Assembly (NCBI GenBank): GCA_023428915.1
Contig: JAEYWL010000062.1
Span: 1 to 64,000 of the forward strand
Direction of reading: 5' to 3'
From: Verrucomicrobiota bacterium
GTDB taxonomy: Bacteria; Chlamydiota; Chlamydiia; Chlamydiales; JAEYWL01
Length of the DNA stretch: 64,000 bases
Position numbers and translations under genes: made by a program. Below are positions 1 to 9,275 of this stretch, one piece after another (position 1 is the stretch's first letter; every line of letters starts with the position of its first letter). The notes under the pieces are model-generated. The model did not search any database. It saw only the letters and a list, made by a program, of their open reading frames with translations, and was not told the DNA's origin.

Positions 1-113
1 AACTTCCTAAAACTGCCTATTAAGTTTCCCCACCCCCTGCTAAAAACAAAAGCGCCGCTGCAGCATTAAAATGCGAACTCCCCCCGCTAGAGACGCAAAC
101 AAATAAAGAACTC

Positions 114-992
114 GTGGAAATGCTGGATGCCGGCGGAAAAAGTTCCAAAACAACCACTATTGTTTATGAAGGTGAAGCAGAAAACATTCGCTTAATAAAA
201 CAAGAAATTACCGCAAATCCTGAACTGCAGCAGTTACTACCTGCAGGCTTAAAAGGGCCCTATTTACCTGTTGCCGATTTAATTCATGAAGTGAAATGGA
301 AAGATAAAATTGACCTGGTGCTTGAAAAAGGGGATACTTCATTGCATAGGGCGCTAAAGTTCCACACCAAGCATAAAATGGATCTTGATATAATCTGGAC
401 TTTTGCTACTCAGTTATTGTCTATCTTAAAGCTGTTTGAAAAAATGGGGCTCGTTCATGCCGATTTTAAAGCGAGAAATGCGATTATCAACTTTAAAAAT
501 AGAGAATTGAAGCTTATTGATTTTGATGTTTTGGTGCAGCTGCCCCCTGATAATTCCAGTTCTTGCAATGCAAGCAGAAGCAAAGCGTTTCACACCCGCT
601 TATACTATACGCAAAAAAGCTATAAACAGTTGAAGAATGCCAACACAAACGCCGCAGTGCGTAGGGCCTGGCTATACCACCAACGGGTCACCTTCGCCCA
701 TACTTTTTATGAGTTATTCAGACTAGCTCCTTTTACAAATACCGATGAAGAAAAACAACAGTTGACTATAGCTGAAAAGCAAAGATTTACTGAATTAGAT
801 ATCACGCAAACAGTATCCTACAAGGCTATGCCAGAAAACCTCAAAAACTTTCTTGACACACTTATAGATGAAAAGCTTCCCTCTCTTGACAATCTAATGT
901 TAGATAAAGCTGCCAAAAAAGGTTATAGAAAAAATTTTACAAATATTTACGCTGCATCTCCCGATGTGGGTCTTTTGGTTATGGAAGCTTAG
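114..992 (+). CDS. Protein-kinase-like protein, possible effector, 5' end uncertain
   Basis: The C-lobe of a eukaryotic-type protein kinase is visible. HADFKARN (about residues 118-125) matches the HxDxKxxN catalytic loop, and LKLIDFDV is a DFG-like metal-binding motif with Asp in place of Gly. The ATP-lobe glycine loop and lysine are not clear. The GTG at 114 is only the first usable start. The same frame stays open back to 24 and its conceptual peptide (PPPAKNKSAAAALK and onward) reads like coding sequence, so the true start may lie upstream. A frameshift in the C-rich run at 27-37 would join it to the open frame at the window edge. A Ser/Thr kinase-like role, probably towards host or self proteins, is inferred. 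I am confident of the kinase fold but not of its activity or boundaries. Confidence 0.6.
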   Translation: MEMLDAGGKSSKTTTIVYEGEAENIRLIKQEITANPELQQLLPAGLKGPYLPVADLIHEVKWKDKIDLVLEKGDTSLHRALKFHTKHKMDLDIIWTFATQLLSILKLFEKMGLVHADFKARNAIINFKNRELKLIDFDVLVQLPPDNSSSCNASRSKAFHTRLYYTQKSYKQLKNANTNAAVRRAWLYHQRVTFAHTFYELFRLAPFTNTDEEKQQLTIAEKQRFTELDITQTVSYKAMPENLKNFLDTLIDEKLPSLDNLMLDKAAKKGYRKNFTNIYAASPDVGLLVMEA

Positions 993-1052
993 ACCCAGAT
1001 CGAATTAATAGGGGTGCGAGCCGCGAAATTTGGGAGAAAACATAGTTTTTTC

Positions 1053-1081
1053 TTGAAAAATCGCGAATATCCAAGCATAAA
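1053..1081 (+). promoter_or_regulatory. Candidate sigma-70-type promoter before the phosphatase-like/kdp genes
   Basis: TTGAAA (1053-1058), a 17-base spacer and CATAAA (1076-1081). The expected transcription start is near 1088, almost on the ATG at 1089, which would make the message leaderless. A 6-bp inverted repeat (ACGTCT/AGACGT, 1083-1102) spans the start codon. The -10 box is only a partial match. Confidence 0.35.
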
Positions 1082-1088
1082 TACGTCT

Positions 1089-1664
1089 ATGAATACAGAC
1101 GTAAAAAAATCACTATTTGCTGCCCTTTTCCTGCTAATGGCGGCATGCTTCAGTTTGCAAGCTATGCCGGCCAGGGTTATATTGATCCGCTCAGCAGAGA
1201 TCCCTGAACACGGCAATGACCTTTCCCTTAGAGGGCAAGAGCGGGCATTAGCTTATGTCCCCTATTTTCAAGGCACCGACTACCTGCAGGACTTTGGCTG
1301 GCCGGTAGCTATTTACGTACATAAACAATCTGCAGCAGAACCTACAATACGCACCATATTGACGGTAACTCCTTTAGCCAACGCCCTTAACCTTCCCATT
1401 ATCGACAAGTTTGGACATTCTGATATAGCCAAAATGGTGGCTGAAATAAAATCCACACCAGCCTATGAAGGAAAAGCTGTTCTAATTTGCTGGGGCAACG
1501 AGAGAATGTGGCAGATAGCGGAGATGTTTGGCGTAAAGCCCTCCCCAAAACCCTGGCCCAATGAAGCCCATGATAGGACGTGGATAATAGACATCAAATA
1601 CAAAGAGCCAGTTGAATATAAAAATTATCCGCAGCGTTTGTTATATGGTGATTCCTACTATTAA
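1089..1664 (+). CDS. Secreted histidine-phosphatase-fold protein lacking catalytic His (copy 1)
   Basis: A protein of 191 residues starting at ATG 1089; an in-frame GTG at 1014 would add 25 residues with no signal character. A hydrophobic leader (about residues 8-25) precedes ARVILIRSAE, which matches the RHGE-type opening of the histidine phosphatase superfamily, followed by the typical LSLRGQERA. The catalytic His is replaced by Ser (R34-S35-A36-E37). The second active-site region reads CWGNERM where relatives have a CWxHG-like sequence, so that His is lost too. The fold is probably kept as a binding or scaffold module rather than an enzyme. A paralogue follows 17 bases downstream, and both lead straight into kdpA, so one transcript is likely. 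Confidence 0.6.
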   Translation: MNTDVKKSLFAALFLLMAACFSLQAMPARVILIRSAEIPEHGNDLSLRGQERALAYVPYFQGTDYLQDFGWPVAIYVHKQSAAEPTIRTILTVTPLANALNLPIIDKFGHSDIAKMVAEIKSTPAYEGKAVLICWGNERMWQIAEMFGVKPSPKPWPNEAHDRTWIIDIKYKEPVEYKNYPQRLLYGDSYY

Positions 1665-1681
1665 TCTGCATTGAGGCCCTC

Positions 1682-2233
1682 ATGAGACCTTCTATCTTAG
1701 CCACTATCCTTTTCTTAGTCTTGGCCCAAGCCGCTTTCTGCATGCCCTCACGGGTACTGGTGATAAGGACTGCAGAGGTTGAAGGGCAAAAACTTTCTCT
1801 CAGGGGGCAAATACGCGCTGTTACCCTCACTCCTTTTTTTCTCGAAACAGACTACTTAAAAACTTATGGTATTCCGGTCGCCATATTCGCCCTAAAGCGT
1901 TCTTTTGAAATTCCGAACATTGCCTGCATTGAAACAGTGACTCCGCTTGCAGACAAACTCGGCATTACAATCGACAGCTCCTATGGGGCTGAGGAATTAG
2001 AAAAACTTGCCAATGAAATTAAAAACAATCCTGCTTTTACCGGCAAAACTGTTCTCGTTTGCTGGGATAATGAACGGGTAAATTTTCTCGCTGAACATTT
2101 AGGCGTGAGGCCAAGACCCCTGCCATGGCCTAATGAGGTGTTTGACAGAATCTGGATCATGGACTTCAGGCCAAAAAGTGTCGAGTTTAGAAACTACCCG
2201 CAAAGATTGCTTTATGGCGATTCGTTTATGTAG
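1682..2233 (+). CDS. Secreted histidine-phosphatase-fold protein lacking catalytic His (copy 2)
   Basis: A tandem paralogue of the preceding gene (183 residues), with the same plan: signal peptide (about 1-20), SRVLVIRTAE, LSLRGQIRA, a central GKTVLVCWDNER, and the same closing NYPQRLLYGDS. Thr30 sits where the family has its phosphate-accepting His, and the second His site reads CWDN. Both copies therefore lost the same residues, so the change probably predates the duplication and was maintained. The stop is 6 bases before kdpA, so co-transcription with the potassium pump genes is likely. A function in the periplasm is inferred from the leader; no activity can be assigned. Confidence 0.6.
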   Translation: MRPSILATILFLVLAQAAFCMPSRVLVIRTAEVEGQKLSLRGQIRAVTLTPFFLETDYLKTYGIPVAIFALKRSFEIPNIACIETVTPLADKLGITIDSSYGAEELEKLANEIKNNPAFTGKTVLVCWDNERVNFLAEHLGVRPRPLPWPNEVFDRIWIMDFRPKSVEFRNYPQRLLYGDSFM

Positions 2234-2239
2234 ACAGCT

Positions 2240-3931
2240 ATGATCCATGTCAATTGGATATCATTATTTCTTTTTTTCGGCCTTCTACTGGCAGCAACCC
2301 CTATTCTAGGGTATTTTTTCAGCCAAATCGTTCAAGGACGCACCAAGTTTTTCGGCTGGGATGCCTTGGCTGTAGAAAATCGCGTTTATCGCTTGCTGGG
2401 TATAGACGCCCACGAGGAGATGGGCTGGAAAAAGTATTTAAAAGCTCTTTTACTATTCAATATAGCCGGCTGGGCCTTTTTTTTTCTCATTCTTCTATTA
2501 CAGGGAATACTCCCTTTAAATCCCCAGCAATTTGACAACGTCCCTTGGCCCCTCGCCTTTAATATTGCTTCCAGCTTTGTCACGAATACGAATTGGCAAG
2601 CCTACGCAGGCGAAACAACTTTAAGCAACTTTTCGCAAATGGCTGGCTGCACTGTGCAAAATTTCTTAAGCGCGGCTACCGGTTTTTGTGCTTTGGCAGC
2701 CCTTATCCGAGGTCTCACCAGAAAAGAATCGCTCACCATTGGCAACTTCTGGACAGATTTGACCAAATGCCTGCTCTACATTTTACTCCCCCTTTCTATA
2801 GGATTAGCTTTGCTGTTAACCTTTGAGGGAACTGTGCAGACTCTCCAACCCTATTTAACTATACAAACTCTGGAAGGGGAAAAACAAGCCCTGCCCTTAG
2901 GGCCGGTAGCCTCCCAAAGCGCCATTAAGCAGCTTGGCAGCAACGGCGGGGGCTTCTATAATGTGAATAGCGCCCATCCTTTCGAAAATCCTACCCCTCT
3001 CACCAACTTTGCCGAGCTTTTGGCTATCCTTCTCATACCAGCAGCCTTACCCTATATGTTTGGACAGCTGGTAGGCATGAAGAATCAAGGCTGGACCTTA
3101 TTTTTTGTCATGTTTGGCCTTTGGGGATTGAGCACCTTGCTTATGCTGCTTATAAGCTATCAGCCTTCACCCCTATACGGCACTATTCCTCTGGAGGGCA
3201 TTGAAACAAGAATAGGCATTACAAATAGCGCAGTTTGGGCAAGTGCGACGACAGCCACTTCCAACGGTTCGGTCAATGCCATGCATTCCAGCTTTTCTCC
3301 GCTAGCGGGAGGAATCGCGCTAATGAATATGCTTCTCGGCGAAGTGATTTTTGGCGGGGTAGGGGTAGGCCTTTGCAGCATGCTATTTTTTGTCTTTTTT
3401 ACCGTATTTTTGGCAGGTCTAATGGTCGGAAGAACACCTGAGTACTTAGGTAAAAAAATAGAACGGCGGGAAATAAAATGGGTAATGGCGGGCATCATCA
3501 TACCCAGCGCAGCTATTCTTATCGGCACATCTTTTGCCACCATACATCCAGAAGCCCTTAAAAGCCTTTCTCAAGCAGGCCCGCATGGCTTAACAGAACT
3601 GCTGTATGCCTTCGCCTCCCCAGCCGCTAACAACGGTAGTTCCTTTGCAGGGTTTAATAGCGACACCTTTTTTTATAATCTTTCATTGGGCGCGATTATG
3701 CTGGCTTGCCGCTGCGCAATCCTTATTCCCGCCCTAGCCATTGCCGGCAGCCTGGCGCAAAAAAATATTTCTCCGCGAAATAAAGGCACATTCAACACCG
3801 AGACCGTATTATTCGGCGTATTGCTTGCTGTCGTCATTCTTTTGATAGGCACCTTGACTTTCTTTCCCGCATTAGTCTTAGGACCTATCGTAGAACATTT
3901 TTTGATGATAAATAAGGTGCTGATTCCATGA
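2240..3931 (+). CDS. kdpA: Potassium-transporting ATPase subunit KdpA
   Basis: The K+-binding, channel-like subunit of the KdpFABC high-affinity K+ pump in the inner membrane. It has 563 residues, the usual length, with about ten hydrophobic segments. The selectivity-filter regions are easy to see: [37 protein letters not shown] and a late [10 protein letters not shown]. The ATG at 2240 lies 6 bases after the preceding gene. The stop overlaps the kdpB start by 4 bases, giving translational coupling. No separate kdpF could be found; that peptide is very short and easily missed. Confidence 0.96.
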   Translation: MIHVNWISLFLFFGLLLAATPILGYFFSQIVQGRTKFFGWDALAVENRVYRLLGIDAHEEMGWKKYLKALLLFNIAGWAFFFLILLLQGILPLNPQQFDNVPWPLAFNIASSFVTNTNWQAYAGETTLSNFSQMAGCTVQNFLSAATGFCALAALIRGLTRKESLTIGNFWTDLTKCLLYILLPLSIGLALLLTFEGTVQTLQPYLTIQTLEGEKQALPLGPVASQSAIKQLGSNGGGFYNVNSAHPFENPTPLTNFAELLAILLIPAALPYMFGQLVGMKNQGWTLFFVMFGLWGLSTLLMLLISYQPSPLYGTIPLEGIETRIGITNSAVWASATTATSNGSVNAMHSSFSPLAGGIALMNMLLGEVIFGGVGVGLCSMLFFVFFTVFLAGLMVGRTPEYLGKKIERREIKWVMAGIIIPSAAILIGTSFATIHPEALKSLSQAGPHGLTELLYAFASPAANNGSSFAGFNSDTFFYNLSLGAIMLACRCAILIPALAIAGSLAQKNISPRNKGTFNTETVLFGVLLAVVILLIGTLTFFPALVLGPIVEHFLMINKVLIP

Positions 3932-6024
3932 AGCGGAAAGAAAGCCACCACCTAGACTCTCAAATATTATTGACAGCTTTAAAGCAAGCCTTCTTAAAGC
4001 TCAATCCCTCCTTGATGATGCGGAATCCGGTGATGTTTGTTACCTATGCGGGAACCTTATTATGCACGTTTCTTTTTTTACGCGGCTTAATCGGCGCCGC
4101 TTACTTTACAATTTTTAATGTGCAATTATTACTTTGGCTATGGTTTACACTGCTATTTGCCAATTTTGCAGAAGCTATAGCAGAAAGCCGGGGAAAAGCC
4201 CATGCAGACAGCCTGCGGCAAGTAAAAACACAAGTCACAGCCCGCGTGATTACCGACGGTAAAGAAGAGCGCATCCCGGCCAGCGAACTCAAAAAAGGCG
4301 ATATTGTCATCTGCGAAGTTGAGGATATCATTCCAGCTGATGGGGAAGTAATTGAAGGCATTGCCAGCGTGGATGAATCTGCCATTACAGGCGAGTCTGC
4401 ACCGGTAATAAGGGAAAGCGGGGGCGATCGCAGCGCTGTAACTGTGGGCACGCGTGTATTAAGCGATGAAATTAAAATAAGGGTAACTGCAGAGCCTGGC
4501 AAGAGCTTTCTCGACAGAATGGTCGCATTAATCGAGGGCGCAAAACGGCAAAAAACACCTAATGAAATCGCATTGGGAGTGGTTATCTCCAGCCTCACTC
4601 TTCTGCTCTTAATGGCAGTCATCTCCTTTAAATTCTACCTCGACTACAGCGCCGCATTTACCAAACAGGATGTTTCCCATTTAGCGACTGTAATTAATCT
4701 TACTGCTTTGCTCATTTGCCTGATCCCCACCACAATTGGCGGCTTGCTCAGCGCTGTCGGCATTGCGGGTATTGACCGGCTCGTGCACTTAAATATTATC
4801 GCCAAAAGCGGCCGGGCAGTAGAGGCTGCGGGTGATATTGATGTATTGATACTAGATAAAACCGGCACGATCACTCTAGGGAACCGTATGGCAACTGCCT
4901 TTATTCCTAGTCCCGGGATTACCGAGAAAGAACTGGCAGAAGCTGCGCAATTTGCATCTTTTTCTGATGAAACACCTGAAGGGCGTTCAATTGTAATCCT
5001 GGCTAAGGAAAAATTCGATTTGCGCGGAAGCAACCTGCAAACCGCACGCAGCAGGTTCCAAGCTTTTTCGGCCCAGACACGGATGAGCGGCGTCGATGTT
5101 TTAAATGAAAAAGGGGAAACGATCAGTTCCATTAGAAAAGGAGCCCCTGACGCCATTCGCGCGCATATTCAACGCATCAATGGCTTTTTTCCCATACAGC
5201 TGGAGCATGAAATTGAGGCAATTGCCCGGACAGGCGGAACGCCTTTGCTTGTCAGCAAAGATACGCAAGTTTTAGGCATTGTGTTTTTGAAAGACGTGAT
5301 TAAAGGAGGCATTAAAGAGCGGTTTGCTGAATTGCGCAAAATGGGGATCCGTACGCTGATGATTACTGGAGACAACACCCTTACCGCCGCCGCTATTGCG
5401 GCCGAAGCAGGAGTTGATGATTTCATTGCTCAAGCCACCCCGGAAATAAAGCTGGCGCGCATCCGTGCGGAGCAGCATGCGGGACATTTAGTGGCCATGA
5501 CCGGCGACGGGACAAACGATGCTCCCGCCCTTGCCCAAGCAGATGTAGGAGTAGCCATGAATACGGGTACTCAAGCCACCCGCGAAGCCGGAAACATGGT
5601 TGACTTAGACAGCAACCCCACAAAATTATTGGAAGTGGTCATGATTGGGAAGCAGCTTTTAATGACTCGGGGCGCACTGACTACATTCAGCATTGCAAAT
5701 GATGTCGCTAAATATTTTGCCCTTATACCCGCAGTCTGCGGCCCGCTGTATACTATCGGCGGGTTAAGCCGCAGCCCCTTAAGCAGTTTAAATATCATGT
5801 TCCTGCATTCGCATGAAAGCGCCATCTTAAGCGCAGTCATCTTTAACGCTTTGATTATTATTGCCCTTATTCCGCTTGCCTTAAGGGGCGTACAGTACCA
5901 GGCGCAAAGCGCCACGCAGCTGCTGCGGCGCAATCTGCTTTTTTACGGCCTCGGCGGCTTGGTTATGCCATTTATCGGCATAAAATTGATTGATATTATC
6001 ATTAACTCAATTGGATTGGTGTAG
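3928..6024 (+). CDS. kdpB: Potassium-transporting P-type ATPase KdpB
   Basis: The catalytic P-type ATPase subunit of the Kdp pump, which hydrolyses ATP to drive K+ uptake. At 698 residues it is slightly longer than the usual ~680. Diagnostic motifs are TGESAP in the actuator domain, DKTGTIT with the phosphorylated Asp at residue 310, KGAPDAI in the nucleotide-binding domain, and [16 protein letters not shown] in the hinge. There are hydrophobic helices at about 33-80, 215-275 and the C-terminus. It overlaps kdpA by 4 bases and is 2 bases from kdpC. All key residues appear intact, so the pump should be functional. Confidence 0.97.
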   Translation: MKRKESHHLDSQILLTALKQAFLKLNPSLMMRNPVMFVTYAGTLLCTFLFLRGLIGAAYFTIFNVQLLLWLWFTLLFANFAEAIAESRGKAHADSLRQVKTQVTARVITDGKEERIPASELKKGDIVICEVEDIIPADGEVIEGIASVDESAITGESAPVIRESGGDRSAVTVGTRVLSDEIKIRVTAEPGKSFLDRMVALIEGAKRQKTPNEIALGVVISSLTLLLLMAVISFKFYLDYSAAFTKQDVSHLATVINLTALLICLIPTTIGGLLSAVGIAGIDRLVHLNIIAKSGRAVEAAGDIDVLILDKTGTITLGNRMATAFIPSPGITEKELAEAAQFASFSDETPEGRSIVILAKEKFDLRGSNLQTARSRFQAFSAQTRMSGVDVLNEKGETISSIRKGAPDAIRAHIQRINGFFPIQLEHEIEAIARTGGTPLLVSKDTQVLGIVFLKDVIKGGIKERFAELRKMGIRTLMITGDNTLTAAAIAAEAGVDDFIAQATPEIKLARIRAEQHAGHLVAMTGDGTNDAPALAQADVGVAMNTGTQATREAGNMVDLDSNPTKLLEVVMIGKQLLMTRGALTTFSIANDVAKYFALIPAVCGPLYTIGGLSRSPLSSLNIMFLHSHESAILSAVIFNALIIIALIPLALRGVQYQAQSATQLLRRNLLFYGLGGLVMPFIGIKLIDIIINSIGLV

Positions 6025-6026
6025 AC

Positions 6027-6602
6027 ATGCAGCAAGCCTGGATTGCCTGTAAAGCGCTGCTATTCTTTACCCTCCTTCTTGGCTTTGCCTATCCCTTGGC
6101 TATTACAGGCATGGCGCAACTGCTTTTTCCTAAACAAGCAAATGGCAGTTTATTGGCAGCTAAAGAAAAAGTTGTGGGAGCTTATTATATAGGGCAGCAA
6201 TTCACCTCTGACAAGTACTTTTGGGGAAGGCCCTCTACGTCTAATTATCAAACGCTGCCTTCGCAGGGCAGCAACTTAAGTTTGGATAGCAGCAAGCTTT
6301 TTCAAGCCGTGGCTGAACGGAGGCAAAGGCTGTTAAAAGCGCACGCCTTGCCGGAAGACACTCCCCTGCCTGCCGACCTTCTCTTCAGCTCAGCGAGCGG
6401 ACTGGATCCGCATATCAGCAAAGAGGCTGCTCTTTTACAAGTGGCCCGCATTGCAGCCAAAAGGAATTTGCCCTCGCAGAAGCTCACGCAACTAATTGAA
6501 AACCATATCGATGAAAAAATCGGTAAAATATTTCAAAAACGGTATGTAAATGTGCTGCAGCTGAATCTTGCCTTGGATACTTTCGAGGAAAATAAATCAT
6601 GA
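6027..6602 (+). CDS. kdpC: Potassium-transporting ATPase subunit KdpC
   Basis: The single-membrane-span assembly subunit of the Kdp pump. It has 191 residues, with one N-terminal hydrophobic helix (about 10-33, containing FAYPLAITGMAQ) followed by an exported-type domain. That domain contains GRPSTSNYQTLPSQGSN, close to the family's GRPSA...YN..ASGGSN block, and ASGLDPHIS, the conserved SGLDPHIS motif. It overlaps the kdpD start by 4 bases (ATGA). Nothing unusual was seen. Confidence 0.95.
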   Translation: MQQAWIACKALLFFTLLLGFAYPLAITGMAQLLFPKQANGSLLAAKEKVVGAYYIGQQFTSDKYFWGRPSTSNYQTLPSQGSNLSLDSSKLFQAVAERRQRLLKAHALPEDTPLPADLLFSSASGLDPHISKEAALLQVARIAAKRNLPSQKLTQLIENHIDEKIGKIFQKRYVNVLQLNLALDTFEENKS

Positions 6603-9250
6603 GCGAAGAACAGGAAGAGCGCTTAGATCCCGAGGCCCTTTTAAATATAGCGCAGCAAGAGGAGCAAAAAAAACGGTCGGGAAAATTGCGCGTATTTTTT
6701 GGCATGTCAGCCGGAGTCGGTAAAACCTATGCCATGCTCGAAGCTGCCCAACAATTTAAAAAAGAAGGCGGAAATGTCCTTATCGGAACAGTGAACACCC
6801 ATGGCCGCAAGGAAACAGCACGGCTGCTTGAAGGCTTGGAGGAAGTTCCGGAAAAATGGATAAACTATAAAGAAACCGTTTTTGAAGAATTAGACCTGGA
6901 TGAAATACTGCGCAGGCGCCCTCAGCTGGTATTGATCGATGAACTAGCCCATAGTAATGTACCGGGTTCACGCCATCCCAAACGCTGGCAAGATGTGTTG
7001 GAGATTTTGGATGCCGGTATTGACGTCTACACCACCCTTAATGTGCAGCATTTGGAAAGCCGTAAGGAAATTGTCGAAGGAATTACGAGAATTCCTATCC
7101 GGGAAACAGTACCGGATCTTATTTTAGAACGGGCCTCTCAAATTGAATTAATCGACCTGCCTCCTCCAGAGTTGCTTAAACGCTTAAACGAAGGCAAGGT
7201 ATATCTCGGCAATCAATCTCAAATTGCCGCCCAAAACTTTTTTCAGGAAGACCGGCTTACGGCCTTAAGGGAAATCGCCCTAAGGATGACAGCTGAAAAG
7301 GTAGACCACGACCTGCAAGGCATGCTGACCGCCAAAGACACCTCGACGGCCTGGAAAGCAACTGAAAGGGTATTGGTCCCTATTACCGCTGCGCCGGAAT
7401 CGCAGCAAATCATCCGCGCCGCCAGACGTTTTGCTTACACCCAAAATGCTCCCTGGATTGTACTATATGTCGATACAGGTGAAAGCCTGACAGAAGAACA
7501 GCGTGGCAGCCTGGCCAAAAACCTCGAGCTTGCAAGCGAACTGGGGGCGGAGGCCATTACAACAATTGACACCGATTTGGAAAAAGCGGTTTTACGAATC
7601 GCCAAGCAAAAACACATCACGCAAATAGTACTCCCAAAAAATCGCTCCAGCTCATGGAACCTGATAAAGGACAGTTTGCTTGCACAACTCATTGAAAGCA
7701 GCACCGACATTGATATACACCTCATCCGGCAGGATGCTCCGCAAGCAGCCAGCATTAGCTCCGGCCTAAAACAGGCCTTGGCTTCAAAATTTTCCAGCTA
7801 CTGGCTGACCTTCTGCTTTCTCTTCCTGTTTACAGGATTCAACTACATGCTCTTGCCTGCAATTGGATACTTCACTAGCGGCGTACTCTTTTTATTAGCC
7901 ATTCTCTCTTTAAGTGCATTTGTGGGAAGGGGCCCTACTTTCTTTGCAGCGATATATTGCGCATTAGCCTGGAACTTTTTTTTCATTCCGCCTGAAAGCA
8001 ATCAATTGCAAGATAGGGACATCCTTTTCTTGTTTGCAAGTTTTTTCATGGCCGCCCTCATCACAGGTTCTTTAAGTGCTAAAAACCGGCAGCATGAGCA
8101 AATGATGCGCTTGCGCGAAGAAAAGACACAGGCTCTTTACGATATTATGGGACTCATGATCCGTGCAAAAACGATGGAAGAATTAACAGAAGCCGTATCA
8201 AACCGCTTAAGCCTTATTCTAAACGGACAATGCAGCATTGCAGTCAAAGCTGGTGATGCGAATTTAACTTCGAGCGCAGCATGCGATTATTTAAAACAGC
8301 CCAAAGAATATGCCGTGGCGATCTGGGCATTAAAAAATGGAAAAAGCGCCGGCTGGTCAACTGACACCCTTCCCTCTGTTGACAATCTGTTTGTTCCTTT
8401 AAAAGGCTACCACGAAATTATTGGCATATTGAGCTATAAGCCTAAGCTGCCTATGCGCAAATTGCTTATCGAAGAGGTTAATTTGCTGTATACTATTGCA
8501 CAGCAATTGGCAATTTTCATAGAAAGAGCCCAATATGAGGAACGGGAACGGCATAATGAGTATGTCAAGCAAGTGGAGAAAATTCATCAGGCGATCCTGA
8601 ATTCCGTAGCTTACGAATTCCGCGCTCCGATGAACGAAATTATGCAATCATCGGTTATCTTGAAAGACAACAGGAGCAATCAGGATGAGCTTCATTTTGC
8701 TACAGAGAAAATCGAGGAGGAAATAAAATCCTTAAGCCGGATAGTCGATAATGTTTTAGAAATGTCCAGATTGAGTTCCGGCTTTCTGACCATCAAAAAA
8801 GAAAAGCATAGGCTGACAGATTTCTTTCATCTTATTAGACAAAATATCGCCAAGGTCTTAGGCGACCATCAACTTAAAATATCCATTCCTCAAGATATTC
8901 CACCCCTGTCATTTGATGCTAACCTGCTGGAAATCGTCTTCACCAATTTGTTATTAAATGCTGCAGCCTATTCGCCTCCAAAATCCACTATAGAACTGCA
9001 CGCTGAACTTAAAGAAAACATGGTCATTATTTCGGTAGCCGATGAAGGGCCCGGCATACCCCCGCAATTTGTAGAAAAAGTTTTTGAGAAGTTCTATCGG
9101 GTTCCGGGTAATCCTATGTCTGGTTCCGGGCTTGGTTTATCTATTGCCAAAGCTATTATCGAAATGCATTCAGGAAAAATTGAAGCGCGCAATCGCAAAA
9201 AAATAGGCGCTGAATTTATAGTGTCGCTTCCCATCCAAGAATCATCATAG
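6599..9250 (+). CDS. kdpD: KdpD-type sensor kinase with Tyr at the phospho-acceptor site
   Basis: A K+/turgor sensor of 883 residues, usual length, with domains in the standard order. The KdpD N-terminal domain has Walker A GMSAGVGKT and Walker B VLIDELAHSN. A USP-like domain follows (about 250-380), then four membrane helices (about 395-500), a GAF-like linker, a dimerisation helix and an HATPase. The HATPase boxes are intact: NLLLNAAAYSP, DEGPGIPP, FEKFYR, GSGLGLSIAKA. The H-box, normally SHDLRTPL, reads AYEFRAPM, so residue 672 is Tyr (codon TAC, 8612-8614) where the phosphorylated His (E. coli His673) belongs. No response-regulator gene (kdpE) follows. It probably cannot act as a conventional His kinase; a regulatory role through the N-terminal or USP domains is inferred. 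Confidence 0.92.
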   Translation: MSEEQEERLDPEALLNIAQQEEQKKRSGKLRVFFGMSAGVGKTYAMLEAAQQFKKEGGNVLIGTVNTHGRKETARLLEGLEEVPEKWINYKETVFEELDLDEILRRRPQLVLIDELAHSNVPGSRHPKRWQDVLEILDAGIDVYTTLNVQHLESRKEIVEGITRIPIRETVPDLILERASQIELIDLPPPELLKRLNEGKVYLGNQSQIAAQNFFQEDRLTALREIALRMTAEKVDHDLQGMLTAKDTSTAWKATERVLVPITAAPESQQIIRAARRFAYTQNAPWIVLYVDTGESLTEEQRGSLAKNLELASELGAEAITTIDTDLEKAVLRIAKQKHITQIVLPKNRSSSWNLIKDSLLAQLIESSTDIDIHLIRQDAPQAASISSGLKQALASKFSSYWLTFCFLFLFTGFNYMLLPAIGYFTSGVLFLLAILSLSAFVGRGPTFFAAIYCALAWNFFFIPPESNQLQDRDILFLFASFFMAALITGSLSAKNRQHEQMMRLREEKTQALYDIMGLMIRAKTMEELTEAVSNRLSLILNGQCSIAVKAGDANLTSSAACDYLKQPKEYAVAIWALKNGKSAGWSTDTLPSVDNLFVPLKGYHEIIGILSYKPKLPMRKLLIEEVNLLYTIAQQLAIFIERAQYEERERHNEYVKQVEKIHQAILNSVAYEFRAPMNEIMQSSVILKDNRSNQDELHFATEKIEEEIKSLSRIVDNVLEMSRLSSGFLTIKKEKHRLTDFFHLIRQNIAKVLGDHQLKISIPQDIPPLSFDANLLEIVFTNLLLNAAAYSPPKSTIELHAELKENMVIISVADEGPGIPPQFVEKVFEKFYRVPGNPMSGSGLGLSIAKAIIEMHSGKIEARNRKKIGAEFIVSLPIQESS

Positions 9251-9275
9251 ATTCGGCAGTTCAAGGTGATAAAAC

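Noticed and set aside
1089..2233. Active acid phosphatase/phosphoglycerate mutase pair
   Set aside because: The catalytic His is Ser or Thr in both copies and the second His is Asn, so an active assignment is not supported.
3160..3543. Open frames antisense to kdpA and kdpB
   Set aside because: They are shadows of GC-biased third codon positions with no start signals or family patterns.
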